A stretch of DNA of 35,461 bases. It comes from Pirellulales bacterium (GTDB lineage: Bacteria; Planctomycetota; Planctomycetia; Pirellulales; JAICIG01). The first letter of the stretch is position 1. Every line of letters starts with the position of its first letter. The translations under genes and the position numbers were made by a program. Location of the stretch: NCBI GenBank assembly GCA_025927475.1, contig JAICLL010000053.1, positions 1 to 35,461 of the forward strand. Reading direction: 5' to 3'. Below the pieces are notes generated by a model. It was not told the origin of the DNA. It did not search any database and was given only the letters and a program-made list of their open reading frames with translations. Of this stretch, positions 7,904-18,425 are shown one piece after another.

Positions 7904-9100
7904 CTAGCGATTTGCCGCGCGCGCGGAGGATCGAGCGGAGCTGTCGCCGCGGCGATGCTTGACTTGCCGAGCCGCAAGTTCGGAACTTGTGGCGCCGCTC
8001 GTGGTGAACACATAGGGCTGCATCCAGCCGACGATCCGCGGCACCGAGAAGTAGTAGAGAAAGCCATGTCGGCGGCCGACCATGCTGGTGGCATCGATCT
8101 GACGCACCTTCGAAGCCTCGTTGCCCAACCGCCCCGCGCCGACCAACCCGGTGTAGCCCAGCGCCGCGGCCGCGTTGCGACGACCATAGAGCCAGCCGTA
8201 GCGCCGCAAGATGCTGTCGTTGGTGTTGTTGATCAACAGCAATCGCTCGACGTGCGTCAGGGCGCGTCCTAGCCGATGGCCGGGCAACAGCCAGTCGTTG
8301 TCGATCGCCGCCGAAACCAACACCACGTTCACCATCGAACGCGAGGTCGCCGGCTCGGCCAATTGGTAGAGGCCGAGTCGCCCGCCCCCGCGCAATTGCA
8401 ACATCTCGCCCACCACGCGCGCTCCAAAGCTGCAGCCGATGATCGACACGTTGCCCAGCGGCTCCAGGTCGTCGAGCCAGCGGGCCAGATACCAGGCCGC
8501 CAGCGTGGTGCGGGCCGCCTTCACCCGCGCGTCTTGCACCGGTCCCGCATTGATATGATCGCTCGGCCACGACCAGATCACAAACCGCAGCGGATCGACC
8601 GGCGCCGCCGACACCAGCCGGCGATAGGCAACACCGCCCAGGTCGCGAGCCTGATTGGCGGTGTAACCGTTGCCGGGCACAAACACGCTGGTGCCCGAAA
8701 CCGGTCCGCCCGCCCGCAGAAAGTCGTCGCGCGTCGAAGCCACCCATCCCGAGGGCGTCACATATCGCCAATACGCCAGGCGACCGAAATTCTGCTCGCG
8801 ATCGGTCGACCGCAGGCCCCGGCAGCTTACCATCCAGAGCTGATCGGAGGGACGCGAGGCCAAGGGGCCCGGCGGTTCGGGCGTCAACGATGGCGTGGGC
8901 AGCGACGGCAGCGGGGGTGGCGCCGGCGGGCCATCGCTGTACCGCGGGGGAACATCGCCCTCTTTCGCCATCCGGGCCGGCGGCGCGGCCACTGCCAGGC
9001 GGCAGGACGTCAATACGATCAAAGCCGTCCAAATCGCGCGACCGCCCAGGTGGCGGCTTCCCGGGTTCACCTTGTCGGCGGCAAAGGGCGACCTTCGCAT
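7904..9100 (-). CDS. Exported alpha/beta-hydrolase-like protein
   Basis: This protein of about 398 residues has an N-terminal hydrophobic segment (IWTALIVLTSCRLAVAA) that looks like a signal peptide or membrane anchor, followed by a Pro-rich linker (PPAPPPLPSLPTPSL). The main body contains a strand FVPGNGYT and the nucleophile elbow GCSFG (Ser about residue 224, GxSxG) typical of lipases and esterases with the alpha/beta-hydrolase fold. The context WSWPSDH and SFGARVVGEMLQL fits the DUF900-like hydrolases. The C-terminus is Ser/Arg-rich. Several in-frame ATGs exist (9136, 9115, 9100), none with a clear ribosome site. I use 9100 because it gives the most compact signal sequence. The substrate is unknown. 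Confidence 0.6.
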   Translation of the reverse strand: MRRSPFAADKVNPGSRHLGGRAIWTALIVLTSCRLAVAAPPARMAKEGDVPPRYSDGPPAPPPLPSLPTPSLTPEPPGPLASRPSDQLWMVSCRGLRSTDREQNFGRLAYWRYVTPSGWVASTRDDFLRAGGPVSGTSVFVPGNGYTANQARDLGGVAYRRLVSAAPVDPLRFVIWSWPSDHINAGPVQDARVKAARTTLAAWYLARWLDDLEPLGNVSIIGCSFGARVVGEMLQLRGGGRLGLYQLAEPATSRSMVNVVLVSAAIDNDWLLPGHRLGRALTHVERLLLINNTNDSILRRYGWLYGRRNAAAALGYTGLVGAGRLGNEASKVRQIDATSMVGRRHGFLYYFSVPRIVGWMQPYVFTTSGATSSELAARQVKHRRGDSSARSSARAANR

Positions 9101-9338
9101 ATAGAGCCTACGCATATAGACTGTCTGTCGGCCCATCTCGGCGGGGCAATCGAGCCGGCCTGCGAGCAGGCTATTCCGAGCGGTAATAGCGATCGCTCCG
9201 ACCGCGTAGAATCGTCGGAATAATGGACGGAAAAACGGGCGAATGGGGGGCAGCCTGGAAGCCGGATGCCTAGCGTGTCGAGCTTCCATGCCAGGCCGCC
9301 GGGCGATGTTTTTATTGGCATGAAATGCCCTTCCTACG

Positions 9339-9378
9339 TTGAGTAACCACCCCCCAATCCGCTATAATCAGCGGTTGG
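9339..9378 (+). promoter_or_regulatory. Predicted dnaA promoter with palindrome over the -10
   Basis: A consensus -10 TATAAT (9363-9368) lies 18 bp after TTGAGT (9339-9344, four of six matches to TTGACA). An imperfect palindrome (CCAATCCGCT at 9354-9363, AGCGGTTGG at 9370-9378) brackets the -10, so a bound regulator could block polymerase. The predicted transcript would start near 9375, about 95 nt before the chosen dnaA ATG. The rest of the 9101-9338 gap shows no gene. Confidence 0.6.
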
Positions 9379-9469
9379 TGAAAATGCATTTTCGATGTTC
9401 TGGCGGCAGTAAGGACGGAACCTGGCTTTGACAAGCGGTGTGGTTACTCTCCCCCTCGCGGGGCGACCG

Positions 9470-10642
9470 ATGACGGACGAGTTCGCCTGTTCGCGAGAGC
9501 CGCCTGGCGCTGCGCCGGTTCGCCGCGCCGTGGGCCGCGGCCTCGAACATCGAAGTTCGCCGAGCGATGAAGCGCCGCGGCATTTCGCCCCGCGAGAGTT
9601 CGTCGCCGGTCCCGAAAATCTGCTCGCGCTCTCGATCATTCAACGGCTGCTCGAGGGTGAGCCGCCCGCCGCAAACACCGCGGAAGCGCCGACCAACGGT
9701 CACCCGCGCACCAGCAGCATCAGTCCGTTGGTGTTCTACGGCGTGCCGGGCACGGGTAAGTCGCACCTGGCTCAAGGTCTGGCCGCCGAGTGGCAACGAT
9801 TGCATCTCGATCAGCGTGTCGTTTGCGTCACCGCGGCCGACTTTGCCCGGCAATATGCCCAGGCCGTCGAAGATCGCACGATCAACCGTTGGCGTTCTGT
9901 CTATCGCGAGGCCGATCTGCTGGTGCTGGAAGACCTGACCACGCTGGCCACCAAACCCGCCGCCCAAACCGAGTGGCTGCACACGCTCGACGCCGTGGTC
10001 GATCGGCTGGGACTGGTGGTCATCACCTCGCGGTTGGCGCCGTATGAAATGAACGGCTTGTCGGCGGGTTTGCAGAGCCGGTTGTCCGCGGGTCTGTGCA
10101 TTGGCCTGTCGCCGCCCGAAGCCGCGGCGCGGCGCGCCATTGTCGCCCGCCTGGTGGCCGACCGCGAATTGCGCATCACCGACAGCGCCGCCCGGCTGCT
10201 GGCCGACTCGCTGCCGGTCACCGTGCCCGAGTTGGCCGGCGCGGTGGCCGGCCTGGCCTTTGCCGCCGAGCAAGCGGGCAAGCGCGGCGTGGCGGCAACC
10301 ATCAACGAGCAAAGCGTGCGCGAGCTGTTGGCCGGCGGCGATCATCGCCGCGCGCCCACCTTGCAGCACATCGCGCGGCAGACGGCCCGCTATTTCACGT
10401 TGCACGTGGCCGAATTGAAAAGCCCTTCGCGCCGCCGCACCGTGGTGATGGCCCGCGACGTGGCCATGTATTTGGCCCGGCAACTTTCGGGCAAAAGCTT
10501 GAAACAAATCGGCCAGTTCTTCGGCGGACGCGACCACACCACTGTGCTGCACGGCTGCCGCAAAACCGAAAGCCTGATGCAGACCGACCCGCTCACGCAC
10601 GGCGCGGTGCTCGAGCTGCGGCAGGGATTGGCCGGGGCGTAA
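9470..10642 (+). CDS. dnaA: Chromosomal replication initiator DnaA (short, lacks domain I)
   Basis: DnaA is the ATPase that binds oriC and melts it for helicase loading. From the ATG at 9470 the protein has 390 residues, against roughly 450 for typical DnaA. Residues about 43-60 begin domain III (FVAGPENLLALSII). Walker A is GVPGTGKS (91-98) and the Walker B region reads LLVLEDL where most DnaA have LLIDD. An arginine-finger type region (LQSRLSAGL) follows. The DNA-binding domain IV is intact and carries the diagnostic FGGRDHTTVLHG (from residue 351). The N-terminus is a short Pro/Arg-rich stretch with no domain I, the part that elsewhere contacts DnaB. A TTG start at 9428 is possible but adds only unconserved residues. 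dnaN, dciA and gyrB follow. Confidence 0.93.
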   Translation: MTDEFACSREPPGAAPVRRAVGRGLEHRSSPSDEAPRHFAPREFVAGPENLLALSIIQRLLEGEPPAANTAEAPTNGHPRTSSISPLVFYGVPGTGKSHLAQGLAAEWQRLHLDQRVVCVTAADFARQYAQAVEDRTINRWRSVYREADLLVLEDLTTLATKPAAQTEWLHTLDAVVDRLGLVVITSRLAPYEMNGLSAGLQSRLSAGLCIGLSPPEAAARRAIVARLVADRELRITDSAARLLADSLPVTVPELAGAVAGLAFAAEQAGKRGVAATINEQSVRELLAGGDHRRAPTLQHIARQTARYFTLHVAELKSPSRRRTVVMARDVAMYLARQLSGKSLKQIGQFFGGRDHTTVLHGCRKTESLMQTDPLTHGAVLELRQGLAGA

Positions 10643-10687
10643 GAGGAAAATGCATAGCAAACGGACGAGGTTGGATTGCCTGGAAGA

Positions 10688-10717
10688 TGGGACTCGTTTC
10701 ACTCGGTCCACCCTACG
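10688..10717. repeat. GTAGGGTGGG-family palindromic repeat inside candidate oriC
   Basis: This is a copy of the dispersed element seen at 12206, 12816, 27945, 30246 and 32016, here in the TGGGACTCGTTTCACTCGG orientation with one C-to-T change. It is followed by GGGCTCGGCCCGCCCTAC, a further degraded half. Confidence 0.8.
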
Positions 10718-10739
10718 GGCTCGGCCCGCCCTACAGGGA

Positions 10740-10748
10740 TGTGGAAAA
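10740..10748 (-). promoter_or_regulatory. DnaA box (one mismatch)
   Basis: The minus strand reads TTTTCCACA, one base from the consensus TTATCCACA. Confidence 0.55.
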
Positions 10749-10872
10749 CCTGTTAGCCAACTGTCAATGACAACCAGCGTTCGAACGTCTACCAACATTC
10801 GTAACTGCAACTGAGAAAAGGCGAGCAAAACCCAACATTCAACCGACACCCAATCAACAACGGTTGAACACG

Positions 10873-10881
10873 TTATCCACA
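10873..10881 (+). promoter_or_regulatory. DnaA box (perfect consensus)
   Basis: TTATCCACA matches the consensus exactly. It lies 164 bp ahead of the dnaN start and is flanked by GGTTGAACACG on the left. Confidence 0.8.
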
Positions 10882-10963
10882 GCCGGCGGAGGGCCGGCAA
10901 CCTTGGTCTCCGCAAGGGATTGCATTCGGTAATCGACCGCGAACGAACATACCTCGTCGCCGC

Positions 10964-11003
10964 ATTACTACTGCTACTGTATTGGAAAAATAGATTAACA
11001 GAA
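10964..11003. other. Possible DNA-unwinding element with DnaA-trio-like triplets
   Basis: TTACTACTGCTACTGTATTGG reads, on the complementary strand, as a run of 3'-(A/G)A(T/C) triplets like the DnaA-trio described next to DnaA boxes in other bacteria. GC-rich CCTCGTCGCCGC precedes it and the A/T-rich GAAAAATAGATTAACAG follows. The nearest clear DnaA box is about 80 bp away, which is farther than in the described cases. Confidence 0.4.
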
Positions 11004-11044
11004 CCCTACGGGGCTGACCCAAGCCAGAAGGAATTCGTACTGCG

Positions 11045-12169
11045 ATGAAAGTCATCTGTGATCGTGAAAAACTCATGGCCGCGTTTCAGACGGCCAGTGC
11101 CGTGGCGCCCGCCCGCAGCCCCAAACCCATTTTGCAAAACGTCCGCTTCGACGTCACCGGCAGTGGAGACGGCGAAGGCATGATGATGGCCACCGACCTG
11201 GAAGTGGGCGTGCGGGTGATGGTGCCCGGCGTGATGGTCGAGTCGCCGGGCAGCGCCGTCTTGCCCATCGCCCGTTTCGGCTCGATTCTGCGTGAGTCGT
11301 CGGACGCCACGGTGCGGTTGGAATCGGACGGGCAAGCCACGATCGTGCGGGGCGACCGCAGCGAGTTTCGCCTGCCCGGCCAAAACCCCGAAGAGTTTCC
11401 CACCGTCGCCGAGTTTGGCGAGTCGAAGTATCACGAGCTGCCGGCCCGGTTTCTGCGCGAGCTGATCCGCCGCACCGTGTTTGCCACCGACGTCGAAAGC
11501 AGCCGCTATGCCTTGGGCGGCGTGCTCCTCGAGCTGACCGCCGACAAGGTGGTGGCCGTGGGCACCGACGGTCGCCGGCTGGCCATGATGGAAGGTCCGG
11601 CCAAGGCCGTCGCCGGGCATCAAACCGGCGACAACACCACCATCATTCCCACCAAGGCCATGCACTTGATTGAGCGGGCTTTGGTCGACGGCGATACCGA
11701 GGTGCAGTTGGCCACGCGGGCCAACGACGTGTTGGTCAAGACGCCGCGGACCACGTTCTATTCGCGGCTGGTCGAAGGGCGGTTTCCCAAGTGGCGCGAT
11801 GTGTTTCCCCGCCGCGTCGACGCCGTCAAAATCGAACTGGTCGTCGGGCCGGTCCACGCGGCGGTGCGGCAGGCGGCCATCGTGACCGACGAAGAGAGCC
11901 GCGGCGTCGATTTCAATTTTGCCGACGGCAAGCTGGTGCTCTCGGGCCGTTCGGCCACGGTCGGGCAGTCGCGCGTCGAGCTGCCGGTGGCCTATGAAGG
12001 CGCCCCGATGGTCATCACGCTCGACCCGCGTTACCTGATCGACTTTTTGAAAGTGCTCGACCCCGAAAAGAATTTCACGTTGGAGTTGAAAGACGCCGAG
12101 AGCGCCGCCGTCTGCACCACTGACGACGGCTATGGATACGTCATCATGCCGCTGGCCAGGGAGAGATAA
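11045..12169 (+). CDS. dnaN: DNA polymerase III beta subunit (sliding clamp)
   Basis: A 374-residue protein, the usual size for DnaN, which dimerises into the ring that tethers polymerase III to DNA. It begins MKVICDREKLMAAFQ and continues SAVAPARSPKPILQNVRFDV, as in the first clamp domain. Later come SSRYALGGVLLEL and VAVGTDGRRLAMME (second domain), and the third domain ends YGYVIMPLARER, equivalent to the conserved C-terminal MPxR segment that helps form the peptide-binding pocket. The ATG at 11045 has AAGGA 13 bases upstream, a long spacing. It follows candidate oriC and precedes dciA, as expected of a replication operon. No anomaly is seen. Confidence 0.97.
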   Translation: MKVICDREKLMAAFQTASAVAPARSPKPILQNVRFDVTGSGDGEGMMMATDLEVGVRVMVPGVMVESPGSAVLPIARFGSILRESSDATVRLESDGQATIVRGDRSEFRLPGQNPEEFPTVAEFGESKYHELPARFLRELIRRTVFATDVESSRYALGGVLLELTADKVVAVGTDGRRLAMMEGPAKAVAGHQTGDNTTIIPTKAMHLIERALVDGDTEVQLATRANDVLVKTPRTTFYSRLVEGRFPKWRDVFPRRVDAVKIELVVGPVHAAVRQAAIVTDEESRGVDFNFADGKLVLSGRSATVGQSRVELPVAYEGAPMVITLDPRYLIDFLKVLDPEKNFTLELKDAESAAVCTTDDGYGYVIMPLARER

Positions 12170-12451
12170 CAGGCAAAAAGATGTAGGGCAGAAAGATGGA
12201 AAAGCCGTAGGGTGGGCCGAGCGCAGCGAGTCCCACCTTCCGGCCACGTGATCCCTGCCGGATAGTTCCACGGAAACGCCTCGGTAGGGAACGGACTCCA
12301 TGCCGTTCCGTGCAGGCCAAACCTTTGGTGGCGTTCTGATCGAGAAAAACTGGAGGCGCTGCCAGCAGATCGCGGAACGGCACGGAGTCCGTTCCCTGCA
12401 GACGTCGAGGATACGAACCGCCGGATTTGATCGATCGCACCGCACTAAAAA
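12170..12451. repeat. Repeat-filled dnaN-dciA intergenic region
   Basis: It holds one GTAGGGTGGG-family element (12206-12237) and a long inverted repeat of the GTAGGGAACGGACTCC family (arms 12284-12311 and 12372-12398, separated by about 60 bp). No gene is seen. Confidence 0.8.
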
Positions 12452-12775
12452 ATGCCCAAACCCGAACCACCAAAAAACCGCCGCCCGCAAAAAATGGGCG
12501 ACGTGCTGGCCGAATTGCTGGCCCGCCGCGGTTATGCGCGCCCGCAAGCGGCCAACGCTTATGAGCAGGCCTGGGCCGCCGCGGCGGGCGAAATGCTCGC
12601 CAAACATACCCGCGTGGGCACGGTGCGGCGCGGCGCACTTGACGTGACCGTCGCCAACTCGGTGCTTTTGCAAGAGCTAACCTTTCAGAAGGAGTCGATA
12701 CTCGGGCAGTTGAGCCGTTTGCTGCCCGACGAACGGATTGCCAGCCTCCGCTTCCGCGTGGGACCGATCGCGTAG
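12452..12775 (+). CDS. dciA: DciA-like (DUF721) replicative helicase loader
   Basis: A 107-residue protein of the DUF721 family. The core matches: LLARRGYARPQAANAYEQAWAAAAGEMLAKHTRVGTVRRGALDVTVANSVLLQELTFQKESILGQLSRLLP is spread over residues about 22-92, with the characteristic central W, the G-x-L-x-V-x-V strand and the LQEL-F--ESIL helix. In bacteria lacking DnaC or DnaI, DciA helps load the DnaB helicase. Its place between dnaN and gyrB next to oriC fits that role. The basic N-terminus (PKPEPPKNRRPQK) is disordered-looking. The start at 12452 follows an A-run with no Shine-Dalgarno site; an internal ATG at residue 15 is the alternative. Confidence 0.85.
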   Translation: MPKPEPPKNRRPQKMGDVLAELLARRGYARPQAANAYEQAWAAAAGEMLAKHTRVGTVRRGALDVTVANSVLLQELTFQKESILGQLSRLLPDERIASLRFRVGPIA

Positions 12776-15591
<2,816 letters not shown>

Positions 15592-15847
15592 GCGAGAGGG
15601 CATAGGGGACAGGGAACAGGGGACTAGAATAGGGGTCGGGGGTCAGAGGTCGGGGGCCAGGGATCGGCATCGGCGTTGACAAGCGAAAAAGGCGGTTCTG
15701 CGTTCGACGTCTCTAGGGAACGGACTCCGTGCCGTTCCGCGTGCTGCGATCCGACGTTGTCCCGCCCTCCGCGAAAATTGCTCTAACCATGGCTGGCTGG
15801 GGCAGAAGCTTGCCGATGCCCGGCCCTCGTGGCCGGCTGGCGGGCTT

Positions 15848-15913
15848 AACCACGGATAACTCGGATGTTGCGGATTTTAATGGTATCCGTGCCGATCGGT
15901 GGAATCCGTGGTT
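15848..15913. repeat. AACCACGGAT inverted repeat
   Basis: AACCACGGAT (15848-15857) pairs with ATCCGTGGTT (15904-15913). The interior is AT-richer than its surroundings. Confidence 0.65.
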
Positions 15914-16480
15914 CGTTTGCGTTGCTCAATGGGGTGCTGCTCGCTAAGTGAATCGCTTCTCTGGCCACGCGCGATTTGCTTGCGGATAAAAAGGCCCCTC
16001 TCGTTTGCCCGTGCGGCCCAACATCTCCGCGTGTGATGCTTTGCGACCGCAATCGAATACATCGACGTTGGTTTATGCAAGCGCAGTCCAGAGCGAGGAT
16101 CGGGCATGCGAGGGCCGGCACCGGGGCGCGTAGCGTAGCCATCACTTTTAACTTTCCCCGACCTCAGATCACCGCCTCCCAGGGTTCTGCCCCACTCTCC
16201 GCATTGTCCCAACCAACTGGCTTCATCGGTTTTCCGCGTCCCGCGCCGACGAACCAATGTCGCCGCAACCTGCATGACTGCAATGGGTTATGTTCAGCCA
16301 GCAGTGTGCGAAATCTGTTTGATTCAAAAAGCCCAAAAAAGACAAATTGACTTGACGGCGCAGTGTCGCGATCTCGCGGCGCTTCCGCCCCGTCGCCTAT
16401 TTCGCCCTCGCCCAGCCACCACAGACGCCTTGACCGGCACCGCAGCACCCCGCACCCGAATCACTCATCAGCCCACACCA

Positions 16481-16533
16481 ACCCGAAGCGTAAGCGAGGA
16501 CGAAAACCGACTTACCTCGCTTACGCTTCGGGT
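16481..16533. repeat. 19-bp perfect inverted repeat
   Basis: ACCCGAAGCGTAAGCGAGG (16481-16499) and its exact complement (16515-16533) are separated by 15 nt. No T-tract follows, so this is more likely a dispersed palindromic element than a terminator. Confidence 0.85.
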
Positions 16534-17071
16534 CGGTGCGGCCCCCCGTGGTAGTGACACTGAAAGCTGCGTGGCGCGCACGCGGGCCTTGAGATCGTCG
16601 AGCAATTCGCGATAGCCGACGGGCAAAAGGTTCGACGCCGCGCGGCGATCGCGCCGTTCCCCTGCGCGAGGCTTTCTTGCTCGATGAGGTTGTGCGTTTC
16701 AGTTTGGCGCCTTCTGTCAAGCGACCGAAAAATGGGGCGAATCAATGATCGTCGAATCTGAGGCCGGCGAGAAGACGACCGCGCTGCCGGCCCCGGGCTG
16801 TGCGAACCTCATACTTGCGTCCTCGCGCTCTAGCGACGTCCTGGCCCACGCCCCACAGTTCACTCTCCGTGGTCCATCAAATGGCGCGTCACGGAAAGAT
16901 CCGCTGAATCAGTGCAAATATTCGTCGCTGACGCTCCGTCAAATCGTGACTGACGCGGTGTGGCGGCGCATAGCCGCTGAGGATGAACCGAACCACAAAT
17001 TCGCTCTGCGGCGACGTTGTGCGGCGGCGTTTGGCTGGATTACGTACTAACAGCCGGTTAGTACCTATATA

Positions 17072-17593
17072 TTAGATATTGTAATAGGTTTCCTTGCTCG
17101 CTTCAACGATTTTTTCCAAGCTGATGAATCGACCGACTTCGTAGCCGGCGTGGTAGAGCAGCAAGAGCGTCAGCAGCCTCGCCATCCGGCCGTTGCCATC
17201 ACGAAAGGGGTGGATGCACAGAAAGTCGAGTACATAAGCCACAATCAGGAACAACTTGTCGACCTCATCGTCGCGCCAAAACCGCTGAATCTGGCGGTGC
17301 AACGTTTCCATCCCATCGCCAACCAGATGCGGGGCGAGCGGCTCAAACCGCACGACATGGGTGCCGTCGGCGCGGATTTGCGAAATACGGTTGGCGACGG
17401 ACTTCCACTGTCCCCCGCGCTGGTCCGTGTACTTAAACAAGTCGCGGTGTAATTGTCGAATTAGGCCCGGCGTGAGTTTCATGGCCGCGTGATTACCGTG
17501 GATCGTATTGAGCACATCGCGATACCCGGCGATTTCCTGCTCTGACCGATCCCGGGGCGTGGTCTTGTTGGCTACCAGCTCCCGGATGCCTAT
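17072..17593 (-). pseudogene. Truncated Fic-family AMPylase remnant
   Basis: The frame holds an intact Fic core with HPFRDGNGRMARLL (matching HxFx(D/E)GNGRxxR), the loop whose His transfers AMP or a related group to a target hydroxyl. Upstream of the first usable start (GTG at 17515) the same frame still encodes conserved Fic sequence (RELVANKTTPRDRSEQEIAGYRDVLNT), but it runs into a TGA at 17594-17596 with no start. The N-terminal region with the inhibitory (S/T)xxxE(G/N) helix is gone. At the other end the protein stops after SKETYYNI, where relatives continue into a C-terminal domain. Both ends are lost, so this is most likely a dead gene, although the 147-residue core could still fold. 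Confidence 0.75.
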
Positions 17594-17678
17594 TCATCGC
17601 ATGCTCCGAGTTTGATCTGTTTCGTTGCCGATTTTAGCGCCATTTAAGGCGGATCACAACTCTATTCGCCCAAAGTAC

Positions 17679-18263
17679 TCACGGCTTCTGCACGATCGCC
17701 TCAATCGAATATTCGCCGTGCGAGTGCTGCTGGGGGCCGGGGTCGTGAAAGCCTTCGTCGAGCACCCGCAGCAGCACCAACTCGGCGTCGGGCAGGGCCT
17801 CGGCCAGCACGTCGGCCAGGCCGCGCGTGTGCGGCGGGTCGTCGCCGCGGGCCGCGCCCAGTTCGGGCAGCCAGAATGTTTTGTGGTCGGGGTTCCAGAG
17901 GCTGGGCAACTCGCGGCGCTTTTCATACAGGTCGCGGTGCGGCACGCAGACAATCAAATGCCCGCCGCGCATCAGAATGCGATACCAGTGCTTCAAGGCC
18001 GTCACCGGGTCGGGCAGGTGCTCTAAGAGGTGCGAGGCATAGACGGTGAAGAACGATTCATCGGCGACGCCGGCCATGAACGTGGCGTCGCCGTCGCCCA
18101 GCGAAGTGTCCCAGCGGCGAAACGAGCCGTTCAGCGCGTCGAGCGCGTTGGCCGTGCCGTTGCAGCCGCAGCCGATGTCGATGCCCGGCATCGTTTCGGG
18201 GGCGAAGCGTGCGAACCAGTTTTCTTCGTGACGGCGACGGGCGGATTTGAGGGTTTCGGCCAT
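17679..18263 (-). CDS. Class I SAM-dependent methyltransferase
   Basis: A 194-residue protein. The glycine-rich SAM site IDIGCGCNG (about residues 28-36) is followed by an acidic/aromatic loop, the HLLEHLPDPVTALKHWYRIL helix typical of type-11 methyltransferases, and a LMRGGHLIVCVPHRD strand (post-motif I region). The frame is open to 18377, but that extension is translated repeat sequence, so I use the ATG at 18263 (MAETLKSARRRHEE). The target is unknown. Its place directly downstream of a glycosyltransferase on the same strand suggests a glycan or lipid substrate. The 62-bp gap to that gene is G-rich repeat. Confidence 0.8.
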   Translation of the reverse strand: MAETLKSARRRHEENWFARFAPETMPGIDIGCGCNGTANALDALNGSFRRWDTSLGDGDATFMAGVADESFFTVYASHLLEHLPDPVTALKHWYRILMRGGHLIVCVPHRDLYEKRRELPSLWNPDHKTFWLPELGAARGDDPPHTRGLADVLAEALPDAELVLLRVLDEGFHDPGPQQHSHGEYSIEAIVQKP

Positions 18264-18275
18264 GGGAGGGGACAG

Positions 18276-18425
18276 GGGATAGGGATCAGGGGATAGGGGA
18301 CAGGGAACGGGGGAGGGGTCGGGATTCAGGGGGCGGGATTCAGGGAAAGACGCGGAGACACGGAGAGGGGGAGACACGGAGAATTTTGCATCTCCGCGTC
18401 CCCGTGTCTCCGCGTCTCCCCCTCC
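18276..18425. repeat. G-rich GGGGACAGGG tract and TCTCCGTG-type inverted repeat
   Basis: Short GGGGATAGGG/GGGGACAGGG units (18276-18320) are followed by an inverted repeat of GACGCGGAGACACGGAG and CTCCGTGTCTCCGCGTC type (about 18350-18420). The repeat overlaps, and supplies the end of, the GT9 gene. Confidence 0.8.

Larger units (their letters stand above)
10643..11044. other. Candidate oriC (dnaA-dnaN intergenic region)
   Basis: This 402-bp gap contains a perfect DnaA box, TTATCCACA (10873-10881), and a one-mismatch box on the opposite strand, TGTGGAAAA (10740-10748). A CTA/CTG triplet run and an A/T-rich tract follow (10964-11003). Its position between dnaA and dnaN is the usual place for bacterial oriC. 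The left part also carries a palindromic dispersed repeat (10688-10717). Confidence 0.7.
15592..17071. other. 1.5-kb gene-poor region with decayed repeats
   Basis: No reading frame here has a convincing composition, start site or family match. It carries G-rich GGGGTCGGGGGTCAGAGG sequence (15630-15665), a GGGAACGGACTCCGTGCCG element (15716-15742), an AACCACGGAT/ATCCGTGGTT inverted repeat (15848-15913) and a 19-bp perfect inverted repeat (16481-16533). The rest appears to be eroded sequence. Confidence 0.6.

Noticed and set aside
9428..9469. TTG start 14 codons upstream for dnaA, and TTGACA as a -35 box at 9428
   Set aside because: The extra residues are unlike DnaA, and no -10 lies 16-18 bp after this TTGACA; the TATAAT at 9363 is a better promoter.
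15729..17050. Several open frames of 70-130 codons between gyrB and the Fic remnant
   Set aside because: No start sites, no domain pattern, and they run through palindromic repeats.
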